A DNA stretch of 64,000 nt from Rhodococcus sp. 105337. Lineage in GTDB: Bacteria > Actinomycetota > Actinomycetes > Mycobacteriales > Mycobacteriaceae. The stretch covers positions 372,001 through 436,000 of the forward strand of contig NZ_JABAGQ010000001.1 in assembly GCF_012844225.1 (NCBI RefSeq), written 5' to 3'. Shown piece by piece: positions 9,112 through 17,419 of the stretch. The stretch's first letter is position 1; each line of letters begins with the position of its first letter. Position numbers and translations under genes: made by a program. The notes under the pieces are model-generated. The model was not told the origin of the DNA. It made no database searches and saw nothing but the letters and a program-made list of their open reading frames with translations.

Positions 9112-10319
9112 TTACCACCTTTCACAATGGACCACTGCACCACCGGGCGCAGTGCTTGCCACCCGGTGAATGTTCCTATAGGCGCGGCCTGTTCGACCGA
9201 CAACCGGGTCAGCTCACCGCCGTACGTCTTCCACCACTCCACGAGCACGGCCTCCGTCTCGAGGGTCACGGAGTGAGCCACGAGACGACCACCCTCGCGC
9301 AGCGCATTCCAGCACGCGTCGAGCACTCCGGCTCGACTACCACCGCCACCGACGAAGATCGCGTCCGGCGTCTCGAGTCCCGACAACGCCTCCGGTGCCC
9401 CACCGAGCAGTACACGCACCGAGGTCGGTACCCCGAGCCGGGAGGCGTTGCGCTCGACCGTCTTCGCGCGGGAGGGGTTCCGCTCGAGCGCGATCGTCCG
9501 GCAACTCGGATCGGTGCGCGCCCATTCGATTCCCACCGATCCGGCACCGGCTCCGACGTCCCACAACAACTGTCCGGGTTTCGGCGCGAGCGCGCAGACC
9601 GCTGCGACCCGGATGGGTCGTTTGCTGAGCTGACCGTCGTGTTCGAAACACTCGTCGGGAAGCCCAGGGATCGTCGAGTTGCCCTCGGCTCCCGCACATT
9701 CGATGCACAGAAGACTCAGATCACCGCCCGGCACACCGACGAACTCCCGCGCCGTGCCCGCCCGGCGCGACTCGTCGGCCTCGCTACCGAGATTCGACAG
9801 GATCGTCACCCGTGCGGCACCGAATCCTTCGTCGACGAGCAGTCGCGCAACCACATCGAGGCTCGATGCATCCGAGGTCAGCACGATCAGCCGTCGATCA
9901 CGAGACAGGTACCGGCGCAACGTGTCGACGTTCCGGCCGACGAGAGTGACGGTCTCGCAATCCTCCGCAACCCATCCCATCCGGGCACGGGCCAGTGCGA
10001 CCGACGACACCGCCGGAATCACGTGCACCGCGTCGCGGCCGAGCCTCCGGATCAACGTCGATCCGATTCCGGACACCAGCGGATCACCCGACGCGAGCGC
10101 AACGATCGACCGCCCGGCATAGCGGGCGAGCACGTCGTCGAGACCCGCGAGCAGCGGGGACGGCCACGGCTCGCGGATCGCGCCGGAGACCGGCACCGAC
10201 GCAAGATGCCGACGTCCGCCGAGCAGGACGTCGGCGCCCAGAACGTGTGCCCGCGCGGCCGGCACGACGCCGGCCCAGCCGTCGGCGCCGATTCCGACCA
10301 CGGTGATCGAAGAACCCAT
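9108..10319 (-). CDS. cobL: Precorrin-6Y C5,15-methyltransferase (decarboxylating) CobL
   Basis: 403 residues with two parts. The N-terminal CbiE-like methylase covers about 1-210 (VVGIGADGWAGV, ALASGDPLVSGIGSTLI, IPAVSSVALARARM). The C-terminal CbiT-like Rossmann methyltransferase covers about 225-400 (LLWDVGAGAGSVGIEWAR, DAIFVGGGG). Together they methylate C-5 and C-15 and decarboxylate the C-12 acetate. ATG at 10319 was chosen because it opens the conserved VVGIGADGW strand; no clear ribosome binding site precedes it. It is divergent from the riboswitch-led chelatase operon. Confidence 0.94.
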   Translation of the reverse strand: MGSSITVVGIGADGWAGVVPAARAHVLGADVLLGGRRHLASVPVSGAIREPWPSPLLAGLDDVLARYAGRSIVALASGDPLVSGIGSTLIRRLGRDAVHVIPAVSSVALARARMGWVAEDCETVTLVGRNVDTLRRYLSRDRRLIVLTSDASSLDVVARLLVDEGFGAARVTILSNLGSEADESRRAGTAREFVGVPGGDLSLLCIECAGAEGNSTIPGLPDECFEHDGQLSKRPIRVAAVCALAPKPGQLLWDVGAGAGSVGIEWARTDPSCRTIALERNPSRAKTVERNASRLGVPTSVRVLLGGAPEALSGLETPDAIFVGGGGSRAGVLDACWNALREGGRLVAHSVTLETEAVLVEWWKTYGGELTRLSVEQAAPIGTFTGWQALRPVVQWSIVKGGK

Positions 10320-10354
10320 GGCGGTGAACCATAGTGCAGGGCGGTGTGGATACA

Positions 10355-10545
10355 CTCGGCCACGGCAAGACAATCGAAGGTGCCCCTCACGGGGATAATC
10401 GGGAAGCCGGTGAGAATCCGGCACAGGCCCGCTGCGGTGACCCGGGAGTCGTCGATCATGCGCGTACGCGCAGCCACTGGACCATCGGTCCGGGAAGGCG
10501 ATCGCACGATGTCCGACCGGGAAGTCCGAATACCGGCCTTCGATT
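10355..10545 (+). promoter_or_regulatory. Cobalamin riboswitch upstream of the chelatase-cobO-cobBC-cobD operon
   Basis: The forward sequence runs GGTGCCCC, GGGATAATCGGGAAGCCGGT, GAGAATCCGGCACAGGCCCGC, AGCCACTGG, GGGAAGGCGAT and ends with GGAAGTCCGAATACCGGCC. The last element is the actinobacterial form of the 3' box. It ends about 50 bases before the GTG at 10594 and points toward it, so the five-gene operon should be repressed by adenosylcobalamin. Confidence 0.9.
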
Positions 10546-10593
10546 CAGCTGCCGAAGAGTACGTCCCAGCGGGAGCCTGTGGAGGGTCGAGTA

Positions 10594-12597
10594 GTGCACG
10601 TGTATCCGTTCAGCGCCGTCGTCGGTTCAGACGATCTGGCGCTCGCCCTGACGCTGTGCGCAGTGTCGCCGGAGATCGGCGGCGTGCTCGTGCGCGGCGA
10701 GAAGGGCACCGCGAAATCGACGATGGTCCGGGCGCAGGCCGCACTGTTGCCGCCGGTAGGCGAGGTCGAGGGCTGCCGCTTCGCGTGTGATCCCCGGTCG
10801 GTCGACCCAGCCTGCCCCGACGGACCGCACCCGACGGACGCGCCCGTACGGCGTCGTCCGGCGCGCCTCGTCGAACTGCCGGTGGGCGCCACCGAGGACC
10901 GGGTGACCGGTTCGCTGCACCTGCAGAAAGCGTTGTCGGCGGGCACTGCGGAATACGAACCCGGCCTCCTCGCGCTCGCGCATCGCGGCGTGCTGTACGT
11001 CGACGAAGTGAACCTCCTGCACGACCATCTCGTCGATCTGCTGCTCGATGCCGCTGCGATGGGGCGTTCCACAGTCGAACGCGACGGGGTGTCCGTCACC
11101 CATGCCGCACGATTCGTGCTGGTCGGCACCATGAATCCCGAGGAAGGCGAACTGCGACCGCAGCTACTGGACCGGTTCGGCCTGACGGTCGACGTGGCGG
11201 CGCCACGTGATCCGCAGTTGCGTGCCGAGATCATCCGCCGTCGCCTGTCATTCGACGCCGACCCCGCCGCATTCACCGCGCAGTGGGCCGATGCCGAAGC
11301 CGCGCTTTCCGAGCGCATCGTCGATGCGCGCCACAGGATGCCGCAGGTTCAGCTCGGTGATGCTGCGCTGGTCGCGATCGCGGAGGTGTGCGCTGCGTTC
11401 GACGTCGACGGCATGCGTGCCGATCTGGTGACCGCGAAAACTGCCGTGGCGCACGCAGCCTGGGAAGGCCGCAGTGAGGTGACCCGCGAGGACATCGCGG
11501 TCGCGGCGAAACTCGCGCTGCCGCACCGCCGCCGCCGCACTCCCTTCGACTCGCCGGGGATGGACGAGGATCTGCTCGACGAACTACTCGGCAACACCGC
11601 GCCCGACGAAGATCCCGACGGCGGTCCCGACGATGGCGGACCCGACGGTCGCGGACCCGACGGTCGCGGACCCGACGGTGGCGGCGCACCCGATCCGTCC
11701 GGTCCGGCGGGCGGCGACGCGGATACTGCATCCTCCGAAGCAGATTCCGCGGCCCCCGAGACGAAGTCGGAGCGGAAGTCCGCCCCCGCACCCACCGCGG
11801 TGTCCGCCCCCGGCGATCCGTACCGCACCCGGCTGTTCACCGCGAACGGCACCGGGCGCGGCGCGCCGGGCCGGCGTTCACGGGCACGCACCACCACCGG
11901 GCGCACGGTCGGTGAGCATCGCGGCGATTCCGGCCCGATCCATCTCCCCGCGACTATCCGCGCGAATGCCCGCTCCCGTTCGGGCGGGCAGGAAGCCGGG
12001 CCGGGCGGGCTTCGGGAACTGCGACGCAAGGTGATCGAGGGTCGCGAGGCAAACCTGGTGCTCCTGTGCGTCGACGCCTCCGGGTCGATGGCCGCGAAAC
12101 AGCGTATGACCCAGGTGAAGACCGCGATCCTGTCGTTGCTGCTCGACGCGTACCGCCGCCGCGACACCGTCGGCCTGGTCACCTTCCGGGGGTCCGCCGC
12201 GAGTCTCGCTCTCCCTCCCACGAGTTCGGTGGACGTGGCCGCCGCACGCCTTCGCGACCTTCCCGCCGGCGGACGCACACCGCTCGCGGAGGGGTTGATC
12301 GAATCCGCCGAGACCGTTCGGCGGCACCGGTTGCGCGACCCGGATCGGCGCGCGTTGCTCGTCGTCGTCACCGACGGTCGCGCCACGTCCGGCGAGAATG
12401 CCGTGAACAGGTCCCTCGCGGCGGCAGAGGTGATTGCAGCACAGAGAATCTCCGCGGTAGTCGTCGACTCCGAAACGGGCCGGTTCCGCATGGGACTGGC
12501 GGGGCGGCTCGCCGAGCGACTCGGAGCCGAATACGTGCATGTCGGCGATGTGCACGCCGACGCACTCACCGGAATCGTTCGAGGAAGGGCCGCCTGA
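10594..12597 (+). CDS. ChlI/ChlD-type chelatase ATPase fused to a VWA domain; likely cobaltochelatase partner of CobN
   Basis: 667 residues. An AAA+ ChlI-like domain covers about 1-320, with Walker A GEKGTAKST at 35-43 and VLYVDEVNLL as Walker B. An acidic Gly/Asp/Pro linker with a repeated GPDGR motif covers about 340-400. A VWA domain covers about 485-665, with the MIDAS motif DASGS starting at D494. GTG at 10594 was chosen because GGAGGG lies 7 bases upstream; an earlier in-frame GTG at 10579 overlaps that site. It resembles Rv2850c and sits next to cobO as there. The role as the CobS/CobT substitute that powers CobN is inferred from context. Confidence 0.88.
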   Translation: MHVYPFSAVVGSDDLALALTLCAVSPEIGGVLVRGEKGTAKSTMVRAQAALLPPVGEVEGCRFACDPRSVDPACPDGPHPTDAPVRRRPARLVELPVGATEDRVTGSLHLQKALSAGTAEYEPGLLALAHRGVLYVDEVNLLHDHLVDLLLDAAAMGRSTVERDGVSVTHAARFVLVGTMNPEEGELRPQLLDRFGLTVDVAAPRDPQLRAEIIRRRLSFDADPAAFTAQWADAEAALSERIVDARHRMPQVQLGDAALVAIAEVCAAFDVDGMRADLVTAKTAVAHAAWEGRSEVTREDIAVAAKLALPHRRRRTPFDSPGMDEDLLDELLGNTAPDEDPDGGPDDGGPDGRGPDGRGPDGGGAPDPSGPAGGDADTASSEADSAAPETKSERKSAPAPTAVSAPGDPYRTRLFTANGTGRGAPGRRSRARTTTGRTVGEHRGDSGPIHLPATIRANARSRSGGQEAGPGGLRELRRKVIEGREANLVLLCVDASGSMAAKQRMTQVKTAILSLLLDAYRRRDTVGLVTFRGSAASLALPPTSSVDVAAARLRDLPAGGRTPLAEGLIESAETVRRHRLRDPDRRALLVVVTDGRATSGENAVNRSLAAAEVIAAQRISAVVVDSETGRFRMGLAGRLAERLGAEYVHVGDVHADALTGIVRGRAA

Positions 12598-13211
12598 TGC
12601 CGAAGGGACAACCCGACATCGTGCCCGACGACGGGCTCACCACCCGCCAACGGCGCAACCGTCCACTGCTCATGGTCAACACCGGTGACGGCAAAGGGAA
12701 GTCGACGGCTGCATTCGGGCTTGCCCTGCGCGGCTGGAACCAGGGCTGGTCGGTCGCGGTGTTCCAGTTCGTCAAGTCCGCCAAGTGGCGACTCGGTGAG
12801 CAGACCGCGTTCGAAACCCTCGGCGAATTGCACACCGAGCGTGGCACGGGCGGTCCGATCGAATGGCACAAGATGGGCTCGGGCTGGTCGTGGTCGCGCA
12901 AGGAGGGCAGCGACGAGGACCATGCCGCCGATGCACTCGCAGGGTGGCGCGAGATCCAGCGACGTCTGGCCGCGGAGCAGCACGGATTGTATGTGCTCGA
13001 CGAGTTCACCTATCCGATCAACTGGGGTTGGATCGACCTCGACGAGGTCGTCGATACCCTCTCCCACCGCACCGGGCACCAGCACGTCATGATCACGGGA
13101 CGTCGCGCCGACCCGAAACTGCTCGACATCGCCGACCTCGTCACGGAGATGACGAAGATCAAGCACCCCATGGACGCGGGCCAGAAGGGCCAGCGGGGAA
13201 TCGAGTGGTGA
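12597..13211 (+). CDS. cobO: Cob(I)yrinic acid a,c-diamide adenosyltransferase CobO
   Basis: 204-residue CobA/CobO/BtuR ATP:corrinoid adenosyltransferase, which transfers the adenosyl group of ATP to Co(I). The P-loop GDGKGKST lies at 30-37, followed by the conserved FQFVKSAKW and VLDEFTYPINWGWID. Its ATG shares one base with the preceding stop (TGATG), so it is coupled to the chelatase gene. The cobB-cobC fusion follows 10 bases later. Order and size match Rv2850c-Rv2849c-Rv2848c of Mycobacterium tuberculosis. Confidence 0.96.
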   Translation: MPKGQPDIVPDDGLTTRQRRNRPLLMVNTGDGKGKSTAAFGLALRGWNQGWSVAVFQFVKSAKWRLGEQTAFETLGELHTERGTGGPIEWHKMGSGWSWSRKEGSDEDHAADALAGWREIQRRLAAEQHGLYVLDEFTYPINWGWIDLDEVVDTLSHRTGHQHVMITGRRADPKLLDIADLVTEMTKIKHPMDAGQKGQRGIEW

Positions 13212-13221
13212 GAGCAAACCA

Positions 13222-15618
13222 GTGGTAGCCCTTCCCCGCCTCGTCGTCGCCGCGCCGGCCTCCGGGCACGGTAAGACCACCGTGTCCGCAGGGCTGATGG
13301 CCGCCCTGCGGCGCACCGGAATGGTGGTCTCGGGACACAAGATCGGCCCCGACTACATCGACCCCGGCTACCACGCACTGGCGACGGGACGTCCCGGCCG
13401 CAACCTCGATCCGCATCTCGTCGGCGAAGATCTCGTGGCACCGCTGCTCCTGCACGGTGCTGCAGGCGCCGACATCGCGGTGGTCGAGGGCGTCATGGGG
13501 TTGTACGACGGAATGCTCGGCACCGACGGTTTCGCGTCGACCTCACACGTCGCGTCGTTGCTGACCGCGCCGGTGATCCTCGTCGTCGACGTGTCGCACG
13601 CATCGCGGTCGATCGCGGCGATCGTGCACGGCATGGCGTCGTACGACCGCGGGACCCGCATCGCGGGGGTGATCTTGAACAAGGCCGGCTCCCAGCGTCA
13701 TTCGGACGAGGTGATCGCGGCGCTGGAGCCCACCGGCATCCCGGTGCTCGGGGTACTGCACCGCGACGACGGAATCTCGGCTCCCTCCCGGCACCTGGGC
13801 CTGATACCCGCCGACGAGCGCGCGGAGGCGGCCGGGCAACTCGATCGGCTCGCCGACCGGATCGCGGAACACATCGACCTTGCCGAACTCGTACGGATCG
13901 CGCGGACGGCACCGGATGTGCACGGCCGGTCGTGGGAGCCCGGCGAGTCGGTGTCCCGCGGCACGTCGGTGTCCCACGGCGAGGCCGGTCCGGTCGTCGC
14001 GATTGCGGGGGGCCGCGCCTTCACCTTCCGCTACACCGAAACCGAAGAACTGCTGCGGGCCGCCGGATGCCGCACCGTCACCTTCGATCCCTTGCGCGAC
14101 GAGAAGCTTCCGGACGGCACCACCGGAATCTATCTGGGTGGCGGATTCCCGGAGGTCCACGCCGCGGATCTCTCCGCGAATGCGCCTCTGCGTGACCATC
14201 TCCGGTCTGCGATCACCGCCGGTGTACCGACCGTCGCCGAATGCGCCGGTCTGCTGTACTTGTGCCGCGACGTCGACGGCGCCGAGATGGTCGGTGCGCT
14301 CGATGCGTCCGCGCGGATGACCTCCCGACTGACCCTGGGCTACCGCACCGCGATCGCCACGACCGACAGCCTGCTGGCCACCGCCGGCACCCGCGTCACC
14401 GGACACGAGTTCCATCGCACCGTCGTCGAGCCCGGCACTGCCCCCGGCTGGTTGCTCAACGGGCGGCCCGACGGTGTCGCGACTGCCACGCTGCACGCCT
14501 CCTACCTGCACACCCACTGGGCGGGTCACCCGCAACTCGCGCAGCGGTTCGCCGAGGCTGCCCGCGTCGCGACACCTGTGCCGGCACCGCCGCCGCGACC
14601 CCGCCTGCGCGCCCCCGACCTGCACCACCACGGCGATCGCGAAGCAACCCCGGGACTTGTCGACCTCGCCGTCAACGTCTCGACACGGCCTCGTCCCGCG
14701 TGGCTGGACGAGGCACTGCGCGCGTCCCTCGAGGATCTGGACCGCTACCCGGACCCGGGGGCCGCCCGGTCCGCGCTCGCCGACCGGCACGGCCGAACCA
14801 TCGACGAGGTACTGCCCACCGCGGGTGGTGCCGAAGCCTTCACTCTCATCGCACGTGCACGGACATGGCGTGCCCCGGTGGTCGTGCATCCGCAGTTCAC
14901 CGAGCCGGAGGCGGCACTCGCCGCGGCCGGGCACGACGTGCGGCGGGTGATCCTGCGCGCCGGTGACGGCTTCGTCCTCGATCCCCGTGCCGTGCCCGAC
15001 GATGCGGATCTCGTCGTGGTCGGCAATCCCACGAACCCGACGTCGGTACTGCACCCCGCCGGGACGCTGCGGGCACTGCTCCGGCCGGGACGTGTCGTGG
15101 TGGTCGACGAAGCTTTCATGGACGCTGTTGCCGGAGAGGCAGAGTCGCTTGTGGGCGAGCGGGATTCCGGTTTGCTGGTGATCCGTTCGCTGACGAAAAC
15201 CTGGGCGATTCCCGGCATCCGGGCGGGGTATGTCGTCGGAGCCTCCGACGTGATCGCGGATCTCGCGGCGCAGCAACCTCCGTGGTCGGTGTCGACCCCT
15301 GCCGCGGCGGCGATGATCGCGTGCGCGTCGGCACGCGCCACGTCGGAGGCCGAGACGATCGCGCGGGAGGTCGCCGCCGACCGAGCCGCACTCGTCGAGG
15401 CGCTGGGCGACGCGGGCCTGACGGTGTCCGGCGCTCCCGCCGGGCCGTTCGTGCTGGTACCCGTGCCCACCGATACTCGGGAGCAGTTGCGCGCGAGGGG
15501 CTTCGCCGTGCGTCGCGGCGACACATTCCCCGGGCTCGGCGAGCAGTGGGTGCGGATCGCCGTACGCGACCGCGCCACCACCGCCGCACTGCTCGATGCG
15601 TGGAGATCGATCCGATGA
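13222..15618 (+). CDS. cobB-cobC: Fused cobyrinate a,c-diamide synthase CobB / threonine-phosphate decarboxylase-like CobC
   Basis: 798 residues carrying two enzymes. The CobB half covers about 1-450: P-loop ASGHGKTT at 13-20, KIGPDYIDPGYH, and a type 1 glutaminase domain with the nucleophile in AECAGLLYL (C341). A Pro/Arg-rich linker near 455-470 leads to a PLP-dependent class I/II aminotransferase fold (about 475-798), with VGNPTNPTSVL, VVVDEAFMD and the PLP lysine in SLTKTWAIPGIRAGY (K659). CobB amidates the a and c carboxylates; CobC makes the aminopropanol arm precursor. The GTG at 13222 has only a weak ribosome binding site. The stop overlaps cobD as ATGA. Confidence 0.92.
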   Translation: MVALPRLVVAAPASGHGKTTVSAGLMAALRRTGMVVSGHKIGPDYIDPGYHALATGRPGRNLDPHLVGEDLVAPLLLHGAAGADIAVVEGVMGLYDGMLGTDGFASTSHVASLLTAPVILVVDVSHASRSIAAIVHGMASYDRGTRIAGVILNKAGSQRHSDEVIAALEPTGIPVLGVLHRDDGISAPSRHLGLIPADERAEAAGQLDRLADRIAEHIDLAELVRIARTAPDVHGRSWEPGESVSRGTSVSHGEAGPVVAIAGGRAFTFRYTETEELLRAAGCRTVTFDPLRDEKLPDGTTGIYLGGGFPEVHAADLSANAPLRDHLRSAITAGVPTVAECAGLLYLCRDVDGAEMVGALDASARMTSRLTLGYRTAIATTDSLLATAGTRVTGHEFHRTVVEPGTAPGWLLNGRPDGVATATLHASYLHTHWAGHPQLAQRFAEAARVATPVPAPPPRPRLRAPDLHHHGDREATPGLVDLAVNVSTRPRPAWLDEALRASLEDLDRYPDPGAARSALADRHGRTIDEVLPTAGGAEAFTLIARARTWRAPVVVHPQFTEPEAALAAAGHDVRRVILRAGDGFVLDPRAVPDDADLVVVGNPTNPTSVLHPAGTLRALLRPGRVVVVDEAFMDAVAGEAESLVGERDSGLLVIRSLTKTWAIPGIRAGYVVGASDVIADLAAQQPPWSVSTPAAAAMIACASARATSEAETIAREVAADRAALVEALGDAGLTVSGAPAGPFVLVPVPTDTREQLRARGFAVRRGDTFPGLGEQWVRIAVRDRATTAALLDAWRSIR

Positions 15619-16547
15619 GGGCAGCAGGGCTGGTGCTGGGGTACCTCGCCGACCAGGTTTTCGGTGATCCGCGGCGGTGGCATCCCGTGAGCGGGTTCGG
15701 AAAAGTCGCGCGGTCGGTCGAACGCACAATGTATGCCGACAACCGCAGCGCCGGAGTCGCATTCACGATGGTGCTCGTCGGCTCCACCGGGCTACTGGGC
15801 TGGACGGCCGACCGGGTGACCCGCTCGCGCCCTCTGCTCAACACCGCGGTCGTCGCCGTCGCCACATGGGTGGTGCTCGGGGGCCGATCCCTCGGTGCCG
15901 AGGCGGGCGCCCTGGACGACCAGTTGAGCCGCGGCGACCTCGCCGCGGCACGGGTGCAGGTCACGCATCTCGTCGGCCGCGACCCCTCCCAGCTCGACGC
16001 TGACGACATCGCCCGCGCGACAATCGAATCCGTCGCCGAGAACACCTCGGACGCCGTCGTGGCACCGCTCGTGTGGGGAGCGGTTCTCGGTCCGGCCGGG
16101 CTGCTCGGCTATCGCGCCGCGAATACGCTGGACGCCCGGGTCGGGCACCGCACTCCCCGCCTGGAACGATTCGGGTGGGCATCGGCGCGGTTCGACGATG
16201 TACTCAACCTCGTCCCGGCTCGGCTGACCGCACTGCTGGCCGCGGCGCTGGGCGGGCGTCCCGTCGCGGCACTCCGAGCATGGCGGCGCGACGCGCACAA
16301 GCATCCGAGTCCGAACGCGGGTCCCGTCGAGGCGGCTTTTGCCGGGGCGCTCGGAATCACGCTCGGGGGAGCGAACGTCTATCACGGGGTCGTCGAGGAT
16401 CGCGGGACCCTGGGCGACGGCCCGGCACCCGCCCCGGCGGATATCGCGAGAACCGCGCGTCTCGCAGCACGGGTAGGTGCGGGAGCACTCGTCTCGACCG
16501 TTGCACCGGCCGTCGCCGTGCGGGTCGCGGTGCGCAGACGTCGTTGA
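15615..16547 (+). CDS. cobD: Adenosylcobinamide-phosphate synthase CobD (CbiB)
   Basis: 310-residue integral membrane protein that attaches the aminopropanol arm to adenosylcobyric acid. Family motifs include LGYLADQVFGDPRRWHPV at the N-terminus, RATIESVAENTSDAVVAPL, YRAANTLDARVGH and HPSPNAGPVEAAFAGALG. Several hydrophobic segments occur (about 45-65, 70-90, 145-165 and the C-terminus). The ATG at 15615 overlaps the preceding stop. Position directly after the CobC domain fits, because CobD uses the CobC product. It ends the riboswitch operon and is convergent with cobK. Confidence 0.95.
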   Translation: MRAAGLVLGYLADQVFGDPRRWHPVSGFGKVARSVERTMYADNRSAGVAFTMVLVGSTGLLGWTADRVTRSRPLLNTAVVAVATWVVLGGRSLGAEAGALDDQLSRGDLAAARVQVTHLVGRDPSQLDADDIARATIESVAENTSDAVVAPLVWGAVLGPAGLLGYRAANTLDARVGHRTPRLERFGWASARFDDVLNLVPARLTALLAAALGGRPVAALRAWRRDAHKHPSPNAGPVEAAFAGALGITLGGANVYHGVVEDRGTLGDGPAPAPADIARTARLAARVGAGALVSTVAPAVAVRVAVRRRR

Positions 16548-16675
16548 CGGTCGCGGCCGGAACTCGTCCCACGGGACGTTCCGGGCAGCGGCATTGCGCA
16601 GCGGTGCACGCCACGGCAACAGGCCCACGCACCCGACGCGAGCCACGCCGCGGAAGGGAAGAAAAGTCCGGGAAC

Positions 16676-17419
16676 TCAGATCCGAGAGACCGGCGGTTCG
16701 AGGACCCAAGCGACCGCGTCGCCCACGGTCGCCACGGTGCGCACGCCGGGCGGCCCCACGGGCCGGTTCACCATGATCACCCGCACGCCGAGGTCAGCAG
16801 CTGCGTCGAGCTTCGCTCGCGTGAGATCGCCCCCGGAATCCTTGGTGACCAGCGTATCCACGTCGTATTCCCGCATCAGCGTGCGTTCACTGTCGAAGGT
16901 GTACGGGCCGCGAGCGTGCACCACTGTCCAGTCGGGAGGGAACTCGCCGTCGAGCGGGTCGACGATCCGCACCACCACCCGGTGCTTCCCGAGCGGTTCG
17001 ACGAAACGATCGAGCGTCTGACGGCCCGTAGTCAGAAAGACACCGGATCCACCGGCCGCGACTCGAGCGGCCTCGTCGTGGCAGGCCACCCGGATCCATC
17101 CACCGGTGTCGTCGGTCCATCCAGGACGCTGCAAGCGCACCAACGGGATTCTCGCGGCGCGGCAGGCTTCGGCCGCGTTGGCGCTGATACCCTCCGCGAA
17201 AGGATGGGTCGCGTCGACGACCGCGTCGACACCGTGGGTGCGCAGGTACGCTTCGAGCCCGGAGGCCCCGCCGAACCCGCCGATACGCACTGCTCCGGCA
17301 GGCAGGCGTGGGTTGCGCACTCGCCCGGCGAGCGAGGACACGACATCGACTCCGTTGTCGCACAACAGCTGTGCGAGTGCACGGGCCTCGCCGGTGCCAC
17401 CGAGGACAAGCACCGTCAT
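16676..17419 (-). CDS. cobK: Precorrin-6A reductase CobK
   Basis: 247-residue NADPH-dependent reductase that converts precorrin-6A to precorrin-6B. The N-terminal Rossmann strand reads VLVLGGTGEARALA. Conserved blocks are DATHPFAEGISANA, FLTTGRQ and DTLVTKDSGGD. The ATG at 17419 overlaps the cobQ stop as ATGA, so cobQ and cobK are coupled under the riboswitch at 19070-19222. The 128-base convergent gap to cobD holds no clear terminator. Confidence 0.95.
   Translation of the reverse strand: MTVLVLGGTGEARALAQLLCDNGVDVVSSLAGRVRNPRLPAGAVRIGGFGGASGLEAYLRTHGVDAVVDATHPFAEGISANAAEACRAARIPLVRLQRPGWTDDTGGWIRVACHDEAARVAAGGSGVFLTTGRQTLDRFVEPLGKHRVVVRIVDPLDGEFPPDWTVVHARGPYTFDSERTLMREYDVDTLVTKDSGGDLTRAKLDAAADLGVRVIMVNRPVGPPGVRTVATVGDAVAWVLEPPVSRI

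Noticed and set aside
11349-13340. 663-codon minus-strand frame opposite the chelatase and cobO genes
   Set aside because: Spans two conserved genes in antisense and has no family resemblance.
13543-15762. Long minus-strand open frame opposite cobB-cobC
   Set aside because: Antisense shadow of a well-supported fusion gene; no domain and no start signal.
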